Positions 15,537 through 23,941 of a stretch of DNA of 28,735 nucleotides are shown one piece after another. The notes beneath the pieces were generated by a model. That model was not told the origin of the DNA, made no database searches, and saw nothing but the letters and a program-made list of their open reading frames with translations. The DNA comes from Methanobrevibacter_A sp964547125 (GTDB lineage: Archaea; Methanobacteriota; Methanobacteria; Methanobacteriales; Methanobacteriaceae). The DNA lies in NCBI GenBank assembly GCA_964547125.1, contig CAZJLS010000014.1, positions 1 to 28,735 on the forward strand, given 5' to 3'. The stretch's first letter is position 1. Every line of letters begins with the position of its first letter. A program made the translations under genes and the position numbers.

Positions 15537-17237
15537 ATGAATCATGAAAAAATGATGAATGTTGGTAAAAAAAGAGGATTTTTATGGCCATCATTTGAAA
15601 TATATTCTGGAGTAAGTGGATTTACAGATTATGGACCACTAGGTGCAACATTAAAAAACAATATAATGCAAAAATGGAGAAGTCAATACATCGCAGGCGA
15701 AGGATACTACGAAATAGAAGCACCGACAGTCACACCTGAAGAAGTATTAAAAGCATCAGGACATGTTGATAACTTCACAGACCCAATGACAAAATGTGAA
15801 AAATGTGGAGAAGTTTACCGTGCAGACCATATAATCGAAGAAGCAATAGGTGTGGATGTTGAAAGCTTACCAAATGAAGAAATGGACAAAATAGTAAAAG
15901 AAAATAATGTTAAATGTCCAGAATGTGGCGGGGAACTTGCAAAGATTTGGAATTATAATCTTATGTTTAAAACACAAATCGGAGCAAAAGAAACAAAAAC
16001 AGGTTACATGCGTCCAGAAACAGCACAAGGAATATTCATATTATTTAAACGTTTAAGCAGATTTTACCGTAACAAATTACCATTTGGAGCAGTGCAACTT
16101 GGTAAAGCATATCGTAATGAAATTAGTCCAAGACAAGGAGTAATAAGACTACGTGAATTCACACAAGCAGAATGTGAAATATTTTTAAACCCAAAAAACA
16201 AAGATACTCCAAAATTTGAAAGTATAAAAAATGAAAAACTACACTTATGCTCACAAGATGTTCAAATAAATGAAAAAGAGGACATCACAATCACTGCAGA
16301 AGAAGCCCTAAACCAAGGAATAGTCAGTAGCCAAACATTAATTTATCAATTATATATTGCTAAAAAATTCTTAAATGAACTAGGAATAAAGGATGATGTT
16401 TTAAGATTCCGCCAACATTTACCTGGAGAAATGGCACATTATGCCTTAGATTGTTGGGATGTTGAATGCTTAACCGACCAATACGGATGGGTTGAAATAA
16501 TTGGAATAGCAGACCGTGGAAACTACGATTTAACACAACACGGAAAAGAAAGTAACGAAGAATTAAATGTTTATCTAGAATATGATGAACCAAAAACTAT
16601 AACTCAAAACATTGTAAAACCAAATCTAAAAGTTTTCGGACCAACATTCAAAGGAGATGCACCGAAAATTATTGAATGGTTGAAAAATTGCAATAGCAAA
16701 GAAGTTAAAAATGCAATAGATACAAATGGAAAATATTTATTAGAATTAGATAAAAATTACGAATTACTTCCAGACCATTTGATTTTTGAAGAAAGTACTG
16801 AAGAAGTTAACGGTGAAAAAATCATACCTCATGTTATAGAACCATCATTTGGTATAGATCGTATATTATACTGTGTTTTATTACATTCTTTCAACACCTC
16901 AGATGAAGAAGATGGTAAAGACTACTTTAAATTTGAAAATGAAATAGCACCAATTAAAGTTAGTGTATTCCCACTTATGAATAAAGAAGGTCTTGACACA
17001 ATTGCAACAGATATTCAAACTATGTTACGTAATGAAGGAATAACTGTAGATTACGATGGAAGTGGAACTATTGGTAGACGTTATGCTCGTTCAGATGAAA
17101 TTGGTGTTCCTTTTGCAATAACTGTAGACTTTGAAACAAAAGAAGATAATATGGTTACATTAAGAAACCGTGACACTGAAGAACAAGAACGTGTTTTAAT
17201 TAGTGAATTAGTAGATATTATAAAAAGTAGATTATAA
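15537..17237 (+). CDS. glyS: Glycyl-tRNA synthetase (archaeal/eukaryotic type)
   Basis: This class II enzyme charges tRNA-Gly and is the homodimeric alpha-2 type. The 566-residue protein begins with the typical K-R-G-F-L-W-P-S and G-F-T-D-Y-G-P-L-G motif 1 region. A zinc-binding pair follows: C-E-K-C-G near residue 85 and C-P-E-C-G-G near 127. Motif 2 is the R-N-E-I-S-P-R-Q-G segment, and motif 3 is P-S-F-G-I-D-R-I. The C-terminal anticodon-binding domain has A-P-I-K-V-S-V-F-P-L and I-G-R-R-Y-A-R-S-D-E-I-G-V-P. GGAG lies 11 bases before the ATG. Codon choice appears to drift from A/C-ending to T-ending within the last third. Confidence 0.96.
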   Translation: MNHEKMMNVGKKRGFLWPSFEIYSGVSGFTDYGPLGATLKNNIMQKWRSQYIAGEGYYEIEAPTVTPEEVLKASGHVDNFTDPMTKCEKCGEVYRADHIIEEAIGVDVESLPNEEMDKIVKENNVKCPECGGELAKIWNYNLMFKTQIGAKETKTGYMRPETAQGIFILFKRLSRFYRNKLPFGAVQLGKAYRNEISPRQGVIRLREFTQAECEIFLNPKNKDTPKFESIKNEKLHLCSQDVQINEKEDITITAEEALNQGIVSSQTLIYQLYIAKKFLNELGIKDDVLRFRQHLPGEMAHYALDCWDVECLTDQYGWVEIIGIADRGNYDLTQHGKESNEELNVYLEYDEPKTITQNIVKPNLKVFGPTFKGDAPKIIEWLKNCNSKEVKNAIDTNGKYLLELDKNYELLPDHLIFEESTEEVNGEKIIPHVIEPSFGIDRILYCVLLHSFNTSDEEDGKDYFKFENEIAPIKVSVFPLMNKEGLDTIATDIQTMLRNEGITVDYDGSGTIGRRYARSDEIGVPFAITVDFETKEDNMVTLRNRDTEEQERVLISELVDIIKSRL

Positions 17238-17279
17238 TATTCTACATTTCAATTACTTTTTTTTGGAGACTATTTTTTT

Positions 17280-18038
17280 ATGATAATTGATACTCATATG
17301 CATGCAGATGCTAGAAGCAGTGAAGATTTTGAAATAATGTATACTAGCGGCGTAGATGTTGCAATTACTTGTTCATATTATCCTTATAAATTAAGAAGTA
17401 CGGAATGTTTGCTTAATCACTTTGACCGTATTAGAAAATTTGATACTAAACGTGCACAAGGTTATGGTTTAAAATTAAAAGTAGCATTAGGTATCCATCC
17501 TGCAAATGCAAATTTAACTTATGAACCTGTGCTTGAAGAACTTAAAACTTTGATTTTAGATGAGAAAATAAAAATTATCGGAGAAATTGGTCTTGACAGC
17601 AATACTTCACAAGAGCAAGAAGTGTTTAAAAAGCAGTTAGAATTAGCTGATGAATTACAAACCCCAGTTATTATTCATACTCCTCGTAAAAATAAAGCTG
17701 AAGTTTTAAAAGATATTATAAAAATTGTTGATGAAAATATCAATCCTAAATTAGTTGTTGTTGACCATATTAATCCTAATATTGTTGAAAGTGTTATTGA
17801 TAAAGAGTATATGCTTGGTTTAACAGTTCAGCCACAAAAGATGAGTGTTGATGAGTGTGTTAGTATTTTAGATAACTATGGATTTGATAAGTTCTTATTA
17901 AATAGTGATATTAGTAATAAGCCCTCTGATCCGTTAAGTGTTCCTAAAACTGTTAGAACACTTGAAAAATTAGATTATAAAATAAGTGATATTGATAAAG
18001 TATCATTTGAAAATGCTTTTAAATTCTTCAAAATATAA
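17280..18038 (+). CDS. TatD-family metal-dependent hydrolase
   Basis: This 252-residue protein has the metal-binding amidohydrolase TIM-barrel fold of the TatD family. Putative metal ligands in order are H6 and H8 (D-T-H-M-H), the glutamate of G-E-I-G-L-D, the histidine of I-I-H-T-P-R, the histidine of V-V-D-H-I-N and the aspartate of L-N-S-D-I-S. TatD proteins are mostly DNases or phosphoesterases; the archaeal branch is not well characterised and its substrate is unknown. A GGAGAC lies about 11 bases before the ATG. It is 42 bases after glyS and convergent with sepF, with 18 bases between stops. Confidence 0.85.
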   Translation: MIIDTHMHADARSSEDFEIMYTSGVDVAITCSYYPYKLRSTECLLNHFDRIRKFDTKRAQGYGLKLKVALGIHPANANLTYEPVLEELKTLILDEKIKIIGEIGLDSNTSQEQEVFKKQLELADELQTPVIIHTPRKNKAEVLKDIIKIVDENINPKLVVVDHINPNIVESVIDKEYMLGLTVQPQKMSVDECVSILDNYGFDKFLLNSDISNKPSDPLSVPKTVRTLEKLDYKISDIDKVSFENAFKFFKI

Positions 18039-18056
18039 AAAAAATAAGAAATTATA

Positions 18057-18422
18057 CTATTTTTTTTGTAGTTTAACACGTTTTGGAGATAAGATAAATA
18101 AATATTTTCCAGAATCTTGTGATAGCAATATTGATTCACATTCATATCTATCCCTTAATTCTTTTATTCTTTCTCCTGCCGCGTTAAATGCTAATCTACC
18201 TTTTCTATGCAATAATCCTAAATCTATTATTACTGGATTTTTTTCTTCAACTATTTGATCATATATGTAGTCCATATCGTCTAATGTTCTTGGACGCATT
18301 AATATTATTTCATAGTATTCTTGTTGTGGTGAGATTGTGTAATAATCTGAGGAGTAGTTATTATAGTTTGGGTCTTGTCCTCTGAATCCTAAATTTTCTT
18401 TTAAAGTGTTTAGAAAAGACAT
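18057..18422 (-). CDS. sepF: Archaeal SepF, FtsZ membrane anchor
   Basis: SepF links FtsZ to the membrane at the division site; in archaea with a pseudomurein wall it is the main known anchor. The 121-residue protein has an N-terminal amphipathic helix (M-S-F-L-N-T-L-K-E-N-L-G-F), a short linker rich in Tyr/Asn/Ser, and then the SepF core from about residue 38. The core carries the conserved R-P-R-T-L-D-D, V-I-I-D-L-G and R-L-A-F-N-A-A-G stretches. It starts 3 bases after the stop of the DUF1611 gene with AAGGT upstream, so the two are one transcript. Archaeal SepF of related Methanobrevibacter has been shown to bind FtsZ. Confidence 0.9.
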   Translation of the reverse strand: MSFLNTLKENLGFRGQDPNYNNYSSDYYTISPQQEYYEIILMRPRTLDDMDYIYDQIVEEKNPVIIDLGLLHRKGRLAFNAAGERIKELRDRYECESILLSQDSGKYLFILSPKRVKLQKK

Positions 18423-18425
18423 TAT

Positions 18426-19472
18426 TTAACCTTTTGTGTGTTTTAATATTGCATCCAATAGTTTATCTGGGTTTTTTCTTACATCTGCAGTTGGTAAACC
18501 ATATTCTTTTTCATAGTCATTAGGTGTTTTATCTGGTTCGTTTCTTAAGTTTATACTTATTCCAACGACTTTTGTTGGTTCTATTGCCTCTATTGCACGT
18601 ATTTCTTCATTGATCCCCTTTGGTTGTCTGTATGGGTGGTTTGGTCTGTGCCCTACAATAACTGCATCAGGATGTGCTCCAATTAGTATTGCTGCAGATA
18701 AACCTCTTGGGTGTGGATTTCCATCTTCTGTTAAGCTAGATTGTCCTTCAACAAATATTATATCTGTATTTTTTTCTTCTTCTATATGTTTTATTGTTCC
18801 AAGTATTGCTGAAGGTATGTCCATTGCACTTAAACTACCTGCTCTGAAGTTTATATCTGTTGGTTGTTCTAGTCCCATTTCATCGGTTGATATTATTCCA
18901 ACATTTAAACCTCTTTCTTTTGCAGCTTTTCCTAAACTTTTTGTTGTTGTTCTTTTACCACATTCTTGTGAAGTTCCTCCACAGAATACTATTGTGGATT
19001 TAGGAGTGTAGAATATTTTTGGTAAAACTTCACAGGATTTTTCTGGTGCTACACCCATTACTTTTTCAACGTTATCTAATCTTGAACTTATTTCTTTTAT
19101 TGTGACACCTTTTTGGTTTGCAAATTTAAGTAGTGATTCGTTTGATTTAAGTTCTAATGATCTAAATGAGCATATTACATTTTTACCTGCATCTATTGCT
19201 TGAACTGCATATTTTAGTGCTGCTCCTTCTGCACCAATAGGTAACATTATAACGATACTGTTTATTTCTGGTTTTTCTTCAATTAATTTTGTTAAGCTTG
19301 AAGATACATTGAAACCTAAAAATGGTTTTCCTTGTTTTTCTGGAGCATCATCAACAAATCCTAATGTTTCTATTCCTTCAAGGTTTGAGAATTTTTCACC
19401 TCCTCCTCCGCAACCAATTACTGCATAAGGATTTAAATTTTGAAGTTCTTCTACTGATTTTACTGAATACAA
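18426..19472 (-). CDS. DUF1611 family P-loop protein
   Basis: This 348-residue protein has an N-terminal Rossmann-like domain (V-I-G-C-G-G-G-G near residue 18, then F-V-D-D-A-P) and a C-terminal P-loop domain. Its Walker A-like segment is C-G-G-T-S-Q-E-C-G-K-R-T-T-T. Later motifs are I-F-V-E-G-Q-S-S-L and H-R-P-N-H-P-Y. This is the DUF1611 arrangement. A bacterial member, DgcN, acts in D-glutamate N-acetylation, but the role in methanogens is not known. The start codon is TTG, chosen because AGGAGTGA stands 4 bases upstream and no ATG or GTG is nearby. It leads the operon with sepF, facing away from the 2-phosphoglycerate kinase gene. Confidence 0.8.
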   Translation of the reverse strand: MYSVKSVEELQNLNPYAVIGCGGGGEKFSNLEGIETLGFVDDAPEKQGKPFLGFNVSSSLTKLIEEKPEINSIVIMLPIGAEGAALKYAVQAIDAGKNVICSFRSLELKSNESLLKFANQKGVTIKEISSRLDNVEKVMGVAPEKSCEVLPKIFYTPKSTIVFCGGTSQECGKRTTTKSLGKAAKERGLNVGIISTDEMGLEQPTDINFRAGSLSAMDIPSAILGTIKHIEEEKNTDIIFVEGQSSLTEDGNPHPRGLSAAILIGAHPDAVIVGHRPNHPYRQPKGINEEIRAIEAIEPTKVVGISINLRNEPDKTPNDYEKEYGLPTADVRKNPDKLLDAILKHTKG

Positions 19473-19766
19473 ATAATCACTCCTAAAAAATAATTTTATT
19501 TTTTTTGAATTTAATGTTTCATTATATTTCCAATACCTTTGAAAAGCCCTATTAATTTTTTAATGTTAAAAATAAATTATAAATATATTATAATTTTTCA
19601 AATTAGGATAATATATTTGAAAAGATAATAAATTAATGCAATTTTTTTTATAAAAAAAAATAATTGATATTAAATATATATTATATTTTTTATAATATAT
19701 AAAATAAATTTGAAGAAAAAAAATATTATTAACTAAAGTATTAATAATGGGAGTTTTAGATTTATA
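19473..19766. promoter_or_regulatory. Divergent promoter region, DUF1611/sepF and 2-phosphoglycerate kinase
   Basis: The 294-base gap is extremely A/T-rich and without coding potential. Leftward, ATATATTTATAATTTA at about 19573-19588 (minus strand) is a good TATA candidate. Rightward, AAATATATATTAT at about 19672-19684 precedes pgk2 by about 85 bases. AGGAGTGA just right of 19472 (minus strand) is the ribosome-binding site that fixes the TTG start of the DUF1611 gene. Confidence 0.45.
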
Positions 19767-20714
19767 ATGAGCAAACCTTATGTAATATTAATTGGAAGTG
19801 CTTCAGGCATAGGCAAATCCACAATATCTGCAGAATTAGCTAAATCTTTAGGAATTAAACATTTAATTGAATCTGATTTTATTCGTGAGGTTGTAAGAGG
19901 GATAATTGGAAAAGATTATGCGCCAACATTACACTCTTCATCTTATACTGCATATACAGAGTTAAGGAATAAAAATAATTATAATAATGAAGAGGAATTA
20001 ATATCTGCAGGTTTTGTTGACCATGCTTCATTTGTTGTGCCTGCACTTGAAAAGGTAATAGATAGAGCTATAAAAGATTATGATGATGTTATTATTGAAG
20101 GAGTTCATTTAATTCCTGGTTTAATTGATATTGATAAATTTAAGGAACGTGCCGATGTTCATTTTTTCATATTAACTTCTGATGAGAATTCCCATAAAAA
20201 TCGTTTTGTGAAACGTGCTACTGAAAAACGTAGAGGTGGAAAACAATTAGATTATTTTAAAGAAAATCGAATAATACATGATTTTTTAATTAAAGAAGCT
20301 AAGAAAAATAATGTAAAGATTATTGAAAGTGAAAATATTAACACTACCATCCATAGAATACTTGGGAATATTAATAAAACTTGTAAAAAGATTTATCTAA
20401 ATAACACTGTAGATGAGTTAGAAGCTATGATGAATATTATTGTAAAAGAGAATAATGGTAATGTTGATAGTATATTTTATAATTTAAGTGGATTTAAAGA
20501 GCCTTTAATTAGAAATGTTAATATTTATGATTCTAATGAAACTGATAAATTTATTAATATTATAAAGAATAATGAGAGTAAAAGAGAAGAGTTAGATAAA
20601 TTATATAAATTATCAACTAGACGAGGTATGCGAATTTGTGCTCCAGATGCCCAAACAATAAATAAAATTTGCAAAACACTTGAAGATGAAGGATTTAAAA
20701 TAAAAGGTGAATAA
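19767..20714 (+). CDS. pgk2: 2-phosphoglycerate kinase
   Basis: This enzyme phosphorylates 2-phosphoglycerate to 2,3-diphosphoglycerate, the precursor of the cyclic 2,3-diphosphoglycerate found in Methanobacteriales. The 315-residue protein carries a P-loop (G-S-A-S-G-I-G-K-S-T, residues 10-19), an E-S-D-F-I-R-E-V-V-R base/substrate segment and V-I-I-E-G-V-H-L-I-P-G as the Walker B-like strand. A later K-R-A-T-E-K-R-R-G-G-K may form a lid. The C-terminal 120 residues are an extension ending in R-R-G-M-R-I-C-A. Length and layout agree with the Methanothermus enzyme of about 304 residues. The stop codon overlaps the ribosome-binding site region of the next gene, a ZPR1 protein. Confidence 0.85.
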   Translation: MSKPYVILIGSASGIGKSTISAELAKSLGIKHLIESDFIREVVRGIIGKDYAPTLHSSSYTAYTELRNKNNYNNEEELISAGFVDHASFVVPALEKVIDRAIKDYDDVIIEGVHLIPGLIDIDKFKERADVHFFILTSDENSHKNRFVKRATEKRRGGKQLDYFKENRIIHDFLIKEAKKNNVKIIESENINTTIHRILGNINKTCKKIYLNNTVDELEAMMNIIVKENNGNVDSIFYNLSGFKEPLIRNVNIYDSNETDKFINIIKNNESKREELDKLYKLSTRRGMRICAPDAQTINKICKTLEDEGFKIKGE

Positions 20715-20718
20715 AAAT

Positions 20719-21282
20719 ATGGCTACAATGAAAATGGATTGTCCAGTATGTCACAGTAAGAATAGTGCTAATTATGATACTAAAACTACTAAAATTCCTT
20801 ATTTTGGAGAGGTTATGGAGTCAAGTATATTGTGTGAAGTTTGTGGTTTTAAGCATAGTGATGTTATGAGTTTAGAACAGCACGACCCAACTAGACAAAC
20901 TTTGAAAATTACTAAAGATAAGACAAGTAGCCGTGTTATTCGTTCACAGTCTGCAACTGTTAGTATTCCTGAGATTGGGATAATGGTTGAGCCTGGACCA
21001 AAATCTGAAGGTTATGTGTCTAATGTAGAAGGTGTTATTAATCGTTTTAAAGATGCTACTCGTAAAGCTTTAGCATTGTTTAGTGATGATGCTTCCCAGG
21101 AAAATGGTAATCGTGTTCTTGAGGATTTGGATAAGGTTTTAACTGGAGAATTAGAAGTTACTCTTATTATTGAAGATCCTTTTGGGCAAAGTAAGATTAT
21201 GGATTTAGAGACTGAGGAAGTTATTTTAAGTGAAGAGGAAGTTAAAAAGTTAAAAACAGGATATACTGTTATTGATAATTGA
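20719..21282 (+). CDS. ZPR1-type zinc-finger protein
   Basis: This 187-residue protein matches the archaeal single-domain form of ZPR1. The zinc finger is C-P-V-C near residue 8 and C-E-V-C-G about 30 residues later. The following beta-sandwich domain contains V-I-R-S-Q-S-A-T-V-S-I-P-E and the E-P-G-P-K-S-E-G-Y-V-S-N-V-E-G signature. Eukaryotic ZPR1 assists folding of elongation factor 1A; whether the archaeal protein does the same is not shown. An in-frame GTG at 20707 is part of the GGTGAA ribosome-binding site inside the end of pgk2, so the ATG at 20719 is chosen. It is co-transcribed with pgk2. Confidence 0.85.
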   Translation: MATMKMDCPVCHSKNSANYDTKTTKIPYFGEVMESSILCEVCGFKHSDVMSLEQHDPTRQTLKITKDKTSSRVIRSQSATVSIPEIGIMVEPGPKSEGYVSNVEGVINRFKDATRKALALFSDDASQENGNRVLEDLDKVLTGELEVTLIIEDPFGQSKIMDLETEEVILSEEEVKKLKTGYTVIDN

Positions 21283-21355
21283 AAAAAATAGTGTATTTTT
21301 TGATTTTGGAATTTTATATTTTTTTATCCCATTAAAATAAAAAAAGAGTTTTTTT

Positions 21356-21382
21356 GAAGAATTATTGTTTTTATAATTCTTC
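21356..21382 (-). terminator. Terminator hairpin at the end of the histone-fold gene
   Basis: GAAGAATTAT (21356-21365) and ATAATTCTTC (21373-21382) form a perfect 10-bp inverted repeat with a 7-base T-rich loop. It includes the last codons and stop of the leftward gene and is followed on the minus strand by a run of seven T. It can also stop the convergent ZPR1 transcript. Confidence 0.6.
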
Positions 21383-21838
21383 ATTATTGTTTTCTGTGTT
21401 TTTTGTAAAGTCTGTGAAGTCTTCGTCTTCTTCTTCTTGAACATCTTTGAGTTTCATTGTTCTTTTTACGTCCATAGATAATGCGTCACAGTCTGCTTTT
21501 ATTGCTTCTAAGTGTAGTAGTATTCTTTCTTTTTCTTGGTTTATTCTGGTGATGTTGGTGTATGCGTATGTGGATTCTTTTAGCATTTCATATTCTACTG
21601 TTGTGTATGGGTAGTCATTTAGTTGTTTACATACTGTTTTGAGTACGTCTCCTAAGAATTTGTTCATTTCGACTTTTACTCTTTCTCTTATCATTTTGTC
21701 GTCATCAAGGTGTTGTTTCATTAAACGTACTACTTCTGCTTTTGCGAAAGGTAAATCTTCTTCTTCGTCTTCGGTTACTGTTTCTATTATTTGTTCTTCG
21801 TTTTCTTCAATGTTTTCTATGTTTTCTTCTTCAGGCAT
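21371..21838 (-). CDS. Predicted histone-fold protein with acidic tail and coiled coil
   Basis: I see three parts in this 155-residue protein. Residues 1-28 are strongly acidic, mostly Glu. Residues 29-97 fit the histone fold: a short helix starting L-P-F-A-K-A-E-V-V-R, a long helix of about 28 residues (47-74), the loop N-D-Y-P-Y-T-T, and a third helix (80-95). Archaeal histones share L-P-x-A at the start and a K/Y-T-x loop before helix 3. Residues 99-135 are a charged coiled coil, and the tail (136-155) is again acidic. The net charge is negative, unlike DNA-wrapping histones, so it may bind DNA weakly, bridge, or pair with a partner. GGGAGAG precedes the ATG. This is a fold call by pattern, not by alignment search. 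Confidence 0.6.
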   Translation of the reverse strand: MPEEENIENIEENEEQIIETVTEDEEEDLPFAKAEVVRLMKQHLDDDKMIRERVKVEMNKFLGDVLKTVCKQLNDYPYTTVEYEMLKESTYAYTNITRINQEKERILLHLEAIKADCDALSMDVKRTMKLKDVQEEEDEDFTDFTKNTENNNEEL

Positions 21839-22076
21839 TGATTTTTCTCTCCCAAAATTTTTTTAAAAGAATCTCATATGATTTAATATAAAATTTTTTT
21901 ATTTTAATTTTTGAGTTAATAATTTTATATTTTATCAATTCTTTATATGGTTATATTTATCTTAAAAACTATATAAACCTATGCCGGTAATTTTTCATAG
22001 TACGATTAATTTTTTTAATGATAAATGATGTAAGATATGGAATAATTTATTGAAAAATTAAAATTATGAAAGTATA
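21839..22076 (-). promoter_or_regulatory. Upstream region and likely promoter of the histone-fold gene
   Basis: No coding potential is visible in these 238 bases. On the minus strand GGTTTATATAGTTTTTAAG at about 21963-21981 contains a good TATA box with a purine-rich BRE-like start. This would give a leader of about 105 bases. Just upstream lies the most GC-rich patch of the gap (ATGCCGGTAA, 21981-21990). Confidence 0.4.
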
Positions 22077-22907
22077 TTAATTAATATCTAAACTAAAATT
22101 CAAACTATTAACAGAATGTGTTAAAGCACCTAAAGAAATAATATCAACATCCAAAACAGCATAATCCAAAATATTATCCTCAGTTATGCCACCAGAAATC
22201 TCAACAAGAATATTATCTCTCAAACCCTTACTTTTTAAAGAATCAACTGTTTTTAAAGCTTCATCCACACCCATATTATCCAACATTACAATATCTGCAC
22301 CTTCACTTGCAACAAGGAGTGCATCTTCAACTGTTTCAACTTCAATTTCAATTTTTTTAGAAAAACTAGTATTCTCTTTTGCAAGTTTTAATGCTTTTAA
22401 AGCACCACCCACAATATTAATGTGATTATCTTTTATTAAAACCATATCATCAAGACAATTTCTATGAGGATCTCCACCCCCAATACAAATAGCATCCTTA
22501 TCATATCTTTGAAGCGCAGGAGAAGTTTTACGAGTCCCCGCCACTCTAATATTAGGATTAACCTTATGAACCTTATTAACAATACTGTTTGTTTTACTTG
22601 CAACCCCACTCATACGCATTAAAATATTCAAAACCGTACGTTCTAAAAGAAGAATTGTTTTAGAATTACCTTCAAACTCTATTAATTTATCCCCTGGCTT
22701 AATATTGCAACCATCATCCAAATAACTTAAAACTTCAATACCATATTCCTTAAAAATATCTAAAACAACCCCAACTCCCGCAAGAATGCCAGAATCTTTA
22801 GATATAATAAAACCAGAACTTATAGAATCATCACTTATTAATGCATTTGAAGTTACATCCCCATAACCAATATCTTCTTTTAAAATTTCTTTAAATAAAT
22901 CATCCAT
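22077..22907 (-). CDS. nadC: Nicotinate-nucleotide pyrophosphorylase (quinolinate phosphoribosyltransferase)
   Basis: NadC converts quinolinate and phosphoribosyl pyrophosphate to nicotinate mononucleotide with loss of CO2. The 276-residue protein shows the full family signature: E-D-I-G-Y-G-D-V-T near the start, A-G-T-R-K-T-S-P-A-L in the middle and G-G-G-D-P-H-R-N-C-L followed by L-I-K-D-N-H. The C-terminal barrel has V-E-V-E-T and E-I-S-G-G-I. GAGGT lies 11 bases before the ATG. It faces away from rnz; its partner nadA lies 2 kb to the right on the other strand. Confidence 0.95.
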   Translation of the reverse strand: MDDLFKEILKEDIGYGDVTSNALISDDSISSGFIISKDSGILAGVGVVLDIFKEYGIEVLSYLDDGCNIKPGDKLIEFEGNSKTILLLERTVLNILMRMSGVASKTNSIVNKVHKVNPNIRVAGTRKTSPALQRYDKDAICIGGGDPHRNCLDDMVLIKDNHINIVGGALKALKLAKENTSFSKKIEIEVETVEDALLVASEGADIVMLDNMGVDEALKTVDSLKSKGLRDNILVEISGGITEDNILDYAVLDVDIISLGALTHSVNSLNFSLDIN

Positions 22908-23019
22908 AAAATCGAATTACCTCATAAATATTAATTAATAAATAAATTATAAAAAGTAAATTATAATATATTTTACTTATTATAAAAAATAAAAGGACAA
23001 AAAAATAGGATTTATATTT
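22908..23019. promoter_or_regulatory. Divergent promoter region nadC / rnz
   Basis: A 112-base A/T-rich gap separates the two oppositely directed starts. A/T-rich TATA-like runs occur for both directions around 22930-22985, and AGGA occurs upstream of the rnz ATG. I cannot choose individual boxes with confidence. Confidence 0.3.
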
Positions 23020-23916
23020 ATGGAACTTGAATTTCTAGGAACATCATCCGCAGTGCCAACAAAAAATAGAAACCACAGCAGCATAAGTTTAAAAGCATTT
23101 GGAGAAGTGATGTTATTTGATTGTGGAGAGGGTACACAAAATCAATTAACACGCACACATATAAGTCCCATGAAAATAGATAAAATATTTATAACCCATT
23201 ATCATGGAGATCACATACTTGGACTTCCAGGATTAATCCAATCTATGGGATTTAGAGGAAGAACAACACCTCTAACTATTTACGGCCCTAAAGGATTAGA
23301 AAAAATAATAAACTCAGTAAAACAATTAGGATATTTTTTAATAAACTTCCCATTAAACTATTATGAAATAACAAAAGAAGGAAAATTAATAGAAACAGAA
23401 GAATATACAATAGAAACTTGTTTTACAAAGCATAACGTTCCAAGTGTAGCTTACAGCATAACAGAAAAAAAGAAACCAAGATTTTTAAGAGAAAAAGCAG
23501 AAAAACTGGGAATTCCCGTAGGGCCGAAATTTAGCAAATTACACAATGGAGAAACAATAACCATTAATGGAAAAATCATAAAACCAGAAATGGTTTTAGG
23601 ACCACCAAGAAAAGGTAAAAAAATATCTTACTCTGGAGACACAAGACCTTGTGACAAACTAATTGAACTTGCAAAAGAAAGCACAATACTAATACATGAG
23701 TCAACATACCAAACATCCGACGAACAAAGAGCAATAGAAAATGCTCATTCAACATCAAAAGATGCTGCAAACATAGCTAAAAATGCAGAAGTGGAACAAT
23801 TAATATTAACACACTTCAGCACAAGATACCTAAACACACAAGACATATTAAAAGAAGCTCGTGAAATATTTAAAAACACAAGCACCGCACATGATTTCCT
23901 AAAAATAGAATTATAA
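23020..23916 (+). CDS. rnz: Ribonuclease Z
   Basis: RNase Z cuts the 3' trailer from tRNA precursors. The 298-residue protein is a metallo-beta-lactamase with the zinc motif T-H-Y-H-G-D-H (H60, H62, D64, H65). Other RNase Z features are S-S-A-V-P-T-K-N-R-N near the start, C-G-E-G-T-Q, the flexible-arm region at about residues 160-185, Y-S-G-D-T-R-P-C, the H-E-S-T-Y segment and the last ligand in L-T-H-F-S-T-R-Y. The size is normal for the short form. It is followed after 25 bases by the mechanosensitive channel gene and is probably co-transcribed with it. Confidence 0.95.
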   Translation: MELEFLGTSSAVPTKNRNHSSISLKAFGEVMLFDCGEGTQNQLTRTHISPMKIDKIFITHYHGDHILGLPGLIQSMGFRGRTTPLTIYGPKGLEKIINSVKQLGYFLINFPLNYYEITKEGKLIETEEYTIETCFTKHNVPSVAYSITEKKKPRFLREKAEKLGIPVGPKFSKLHNGETITINGKIIKPEMVLGPPRKGKKISYSGDTRPCDKLIELAKESTILIHESTYQTSDEQRAIENAHSTSKDAANIAKNAEVEQLILTHFSTRYLNTQDILKEAREIFKNTSTAHDFLKIEL

Positions 23917-23941
23917 AATATTATACGGAGAATACTAATAT

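Noticed and set aside
18426..19472. DUF1611 protein as cyclic 2,3-diphosphoglycerate synthetase because it faces pgk2
   Set aside because: That enzyme is longer (about 460 residues as I recall), and the motifs here fit DUF1611.
21979..22000. CTATG ... CATAG inverted repeat near the GC-rich patch, considered as a small RNA hairpin
   Set aside because: Only 5 bp with a 12-base spacer; this is expected by chance in such DNA.
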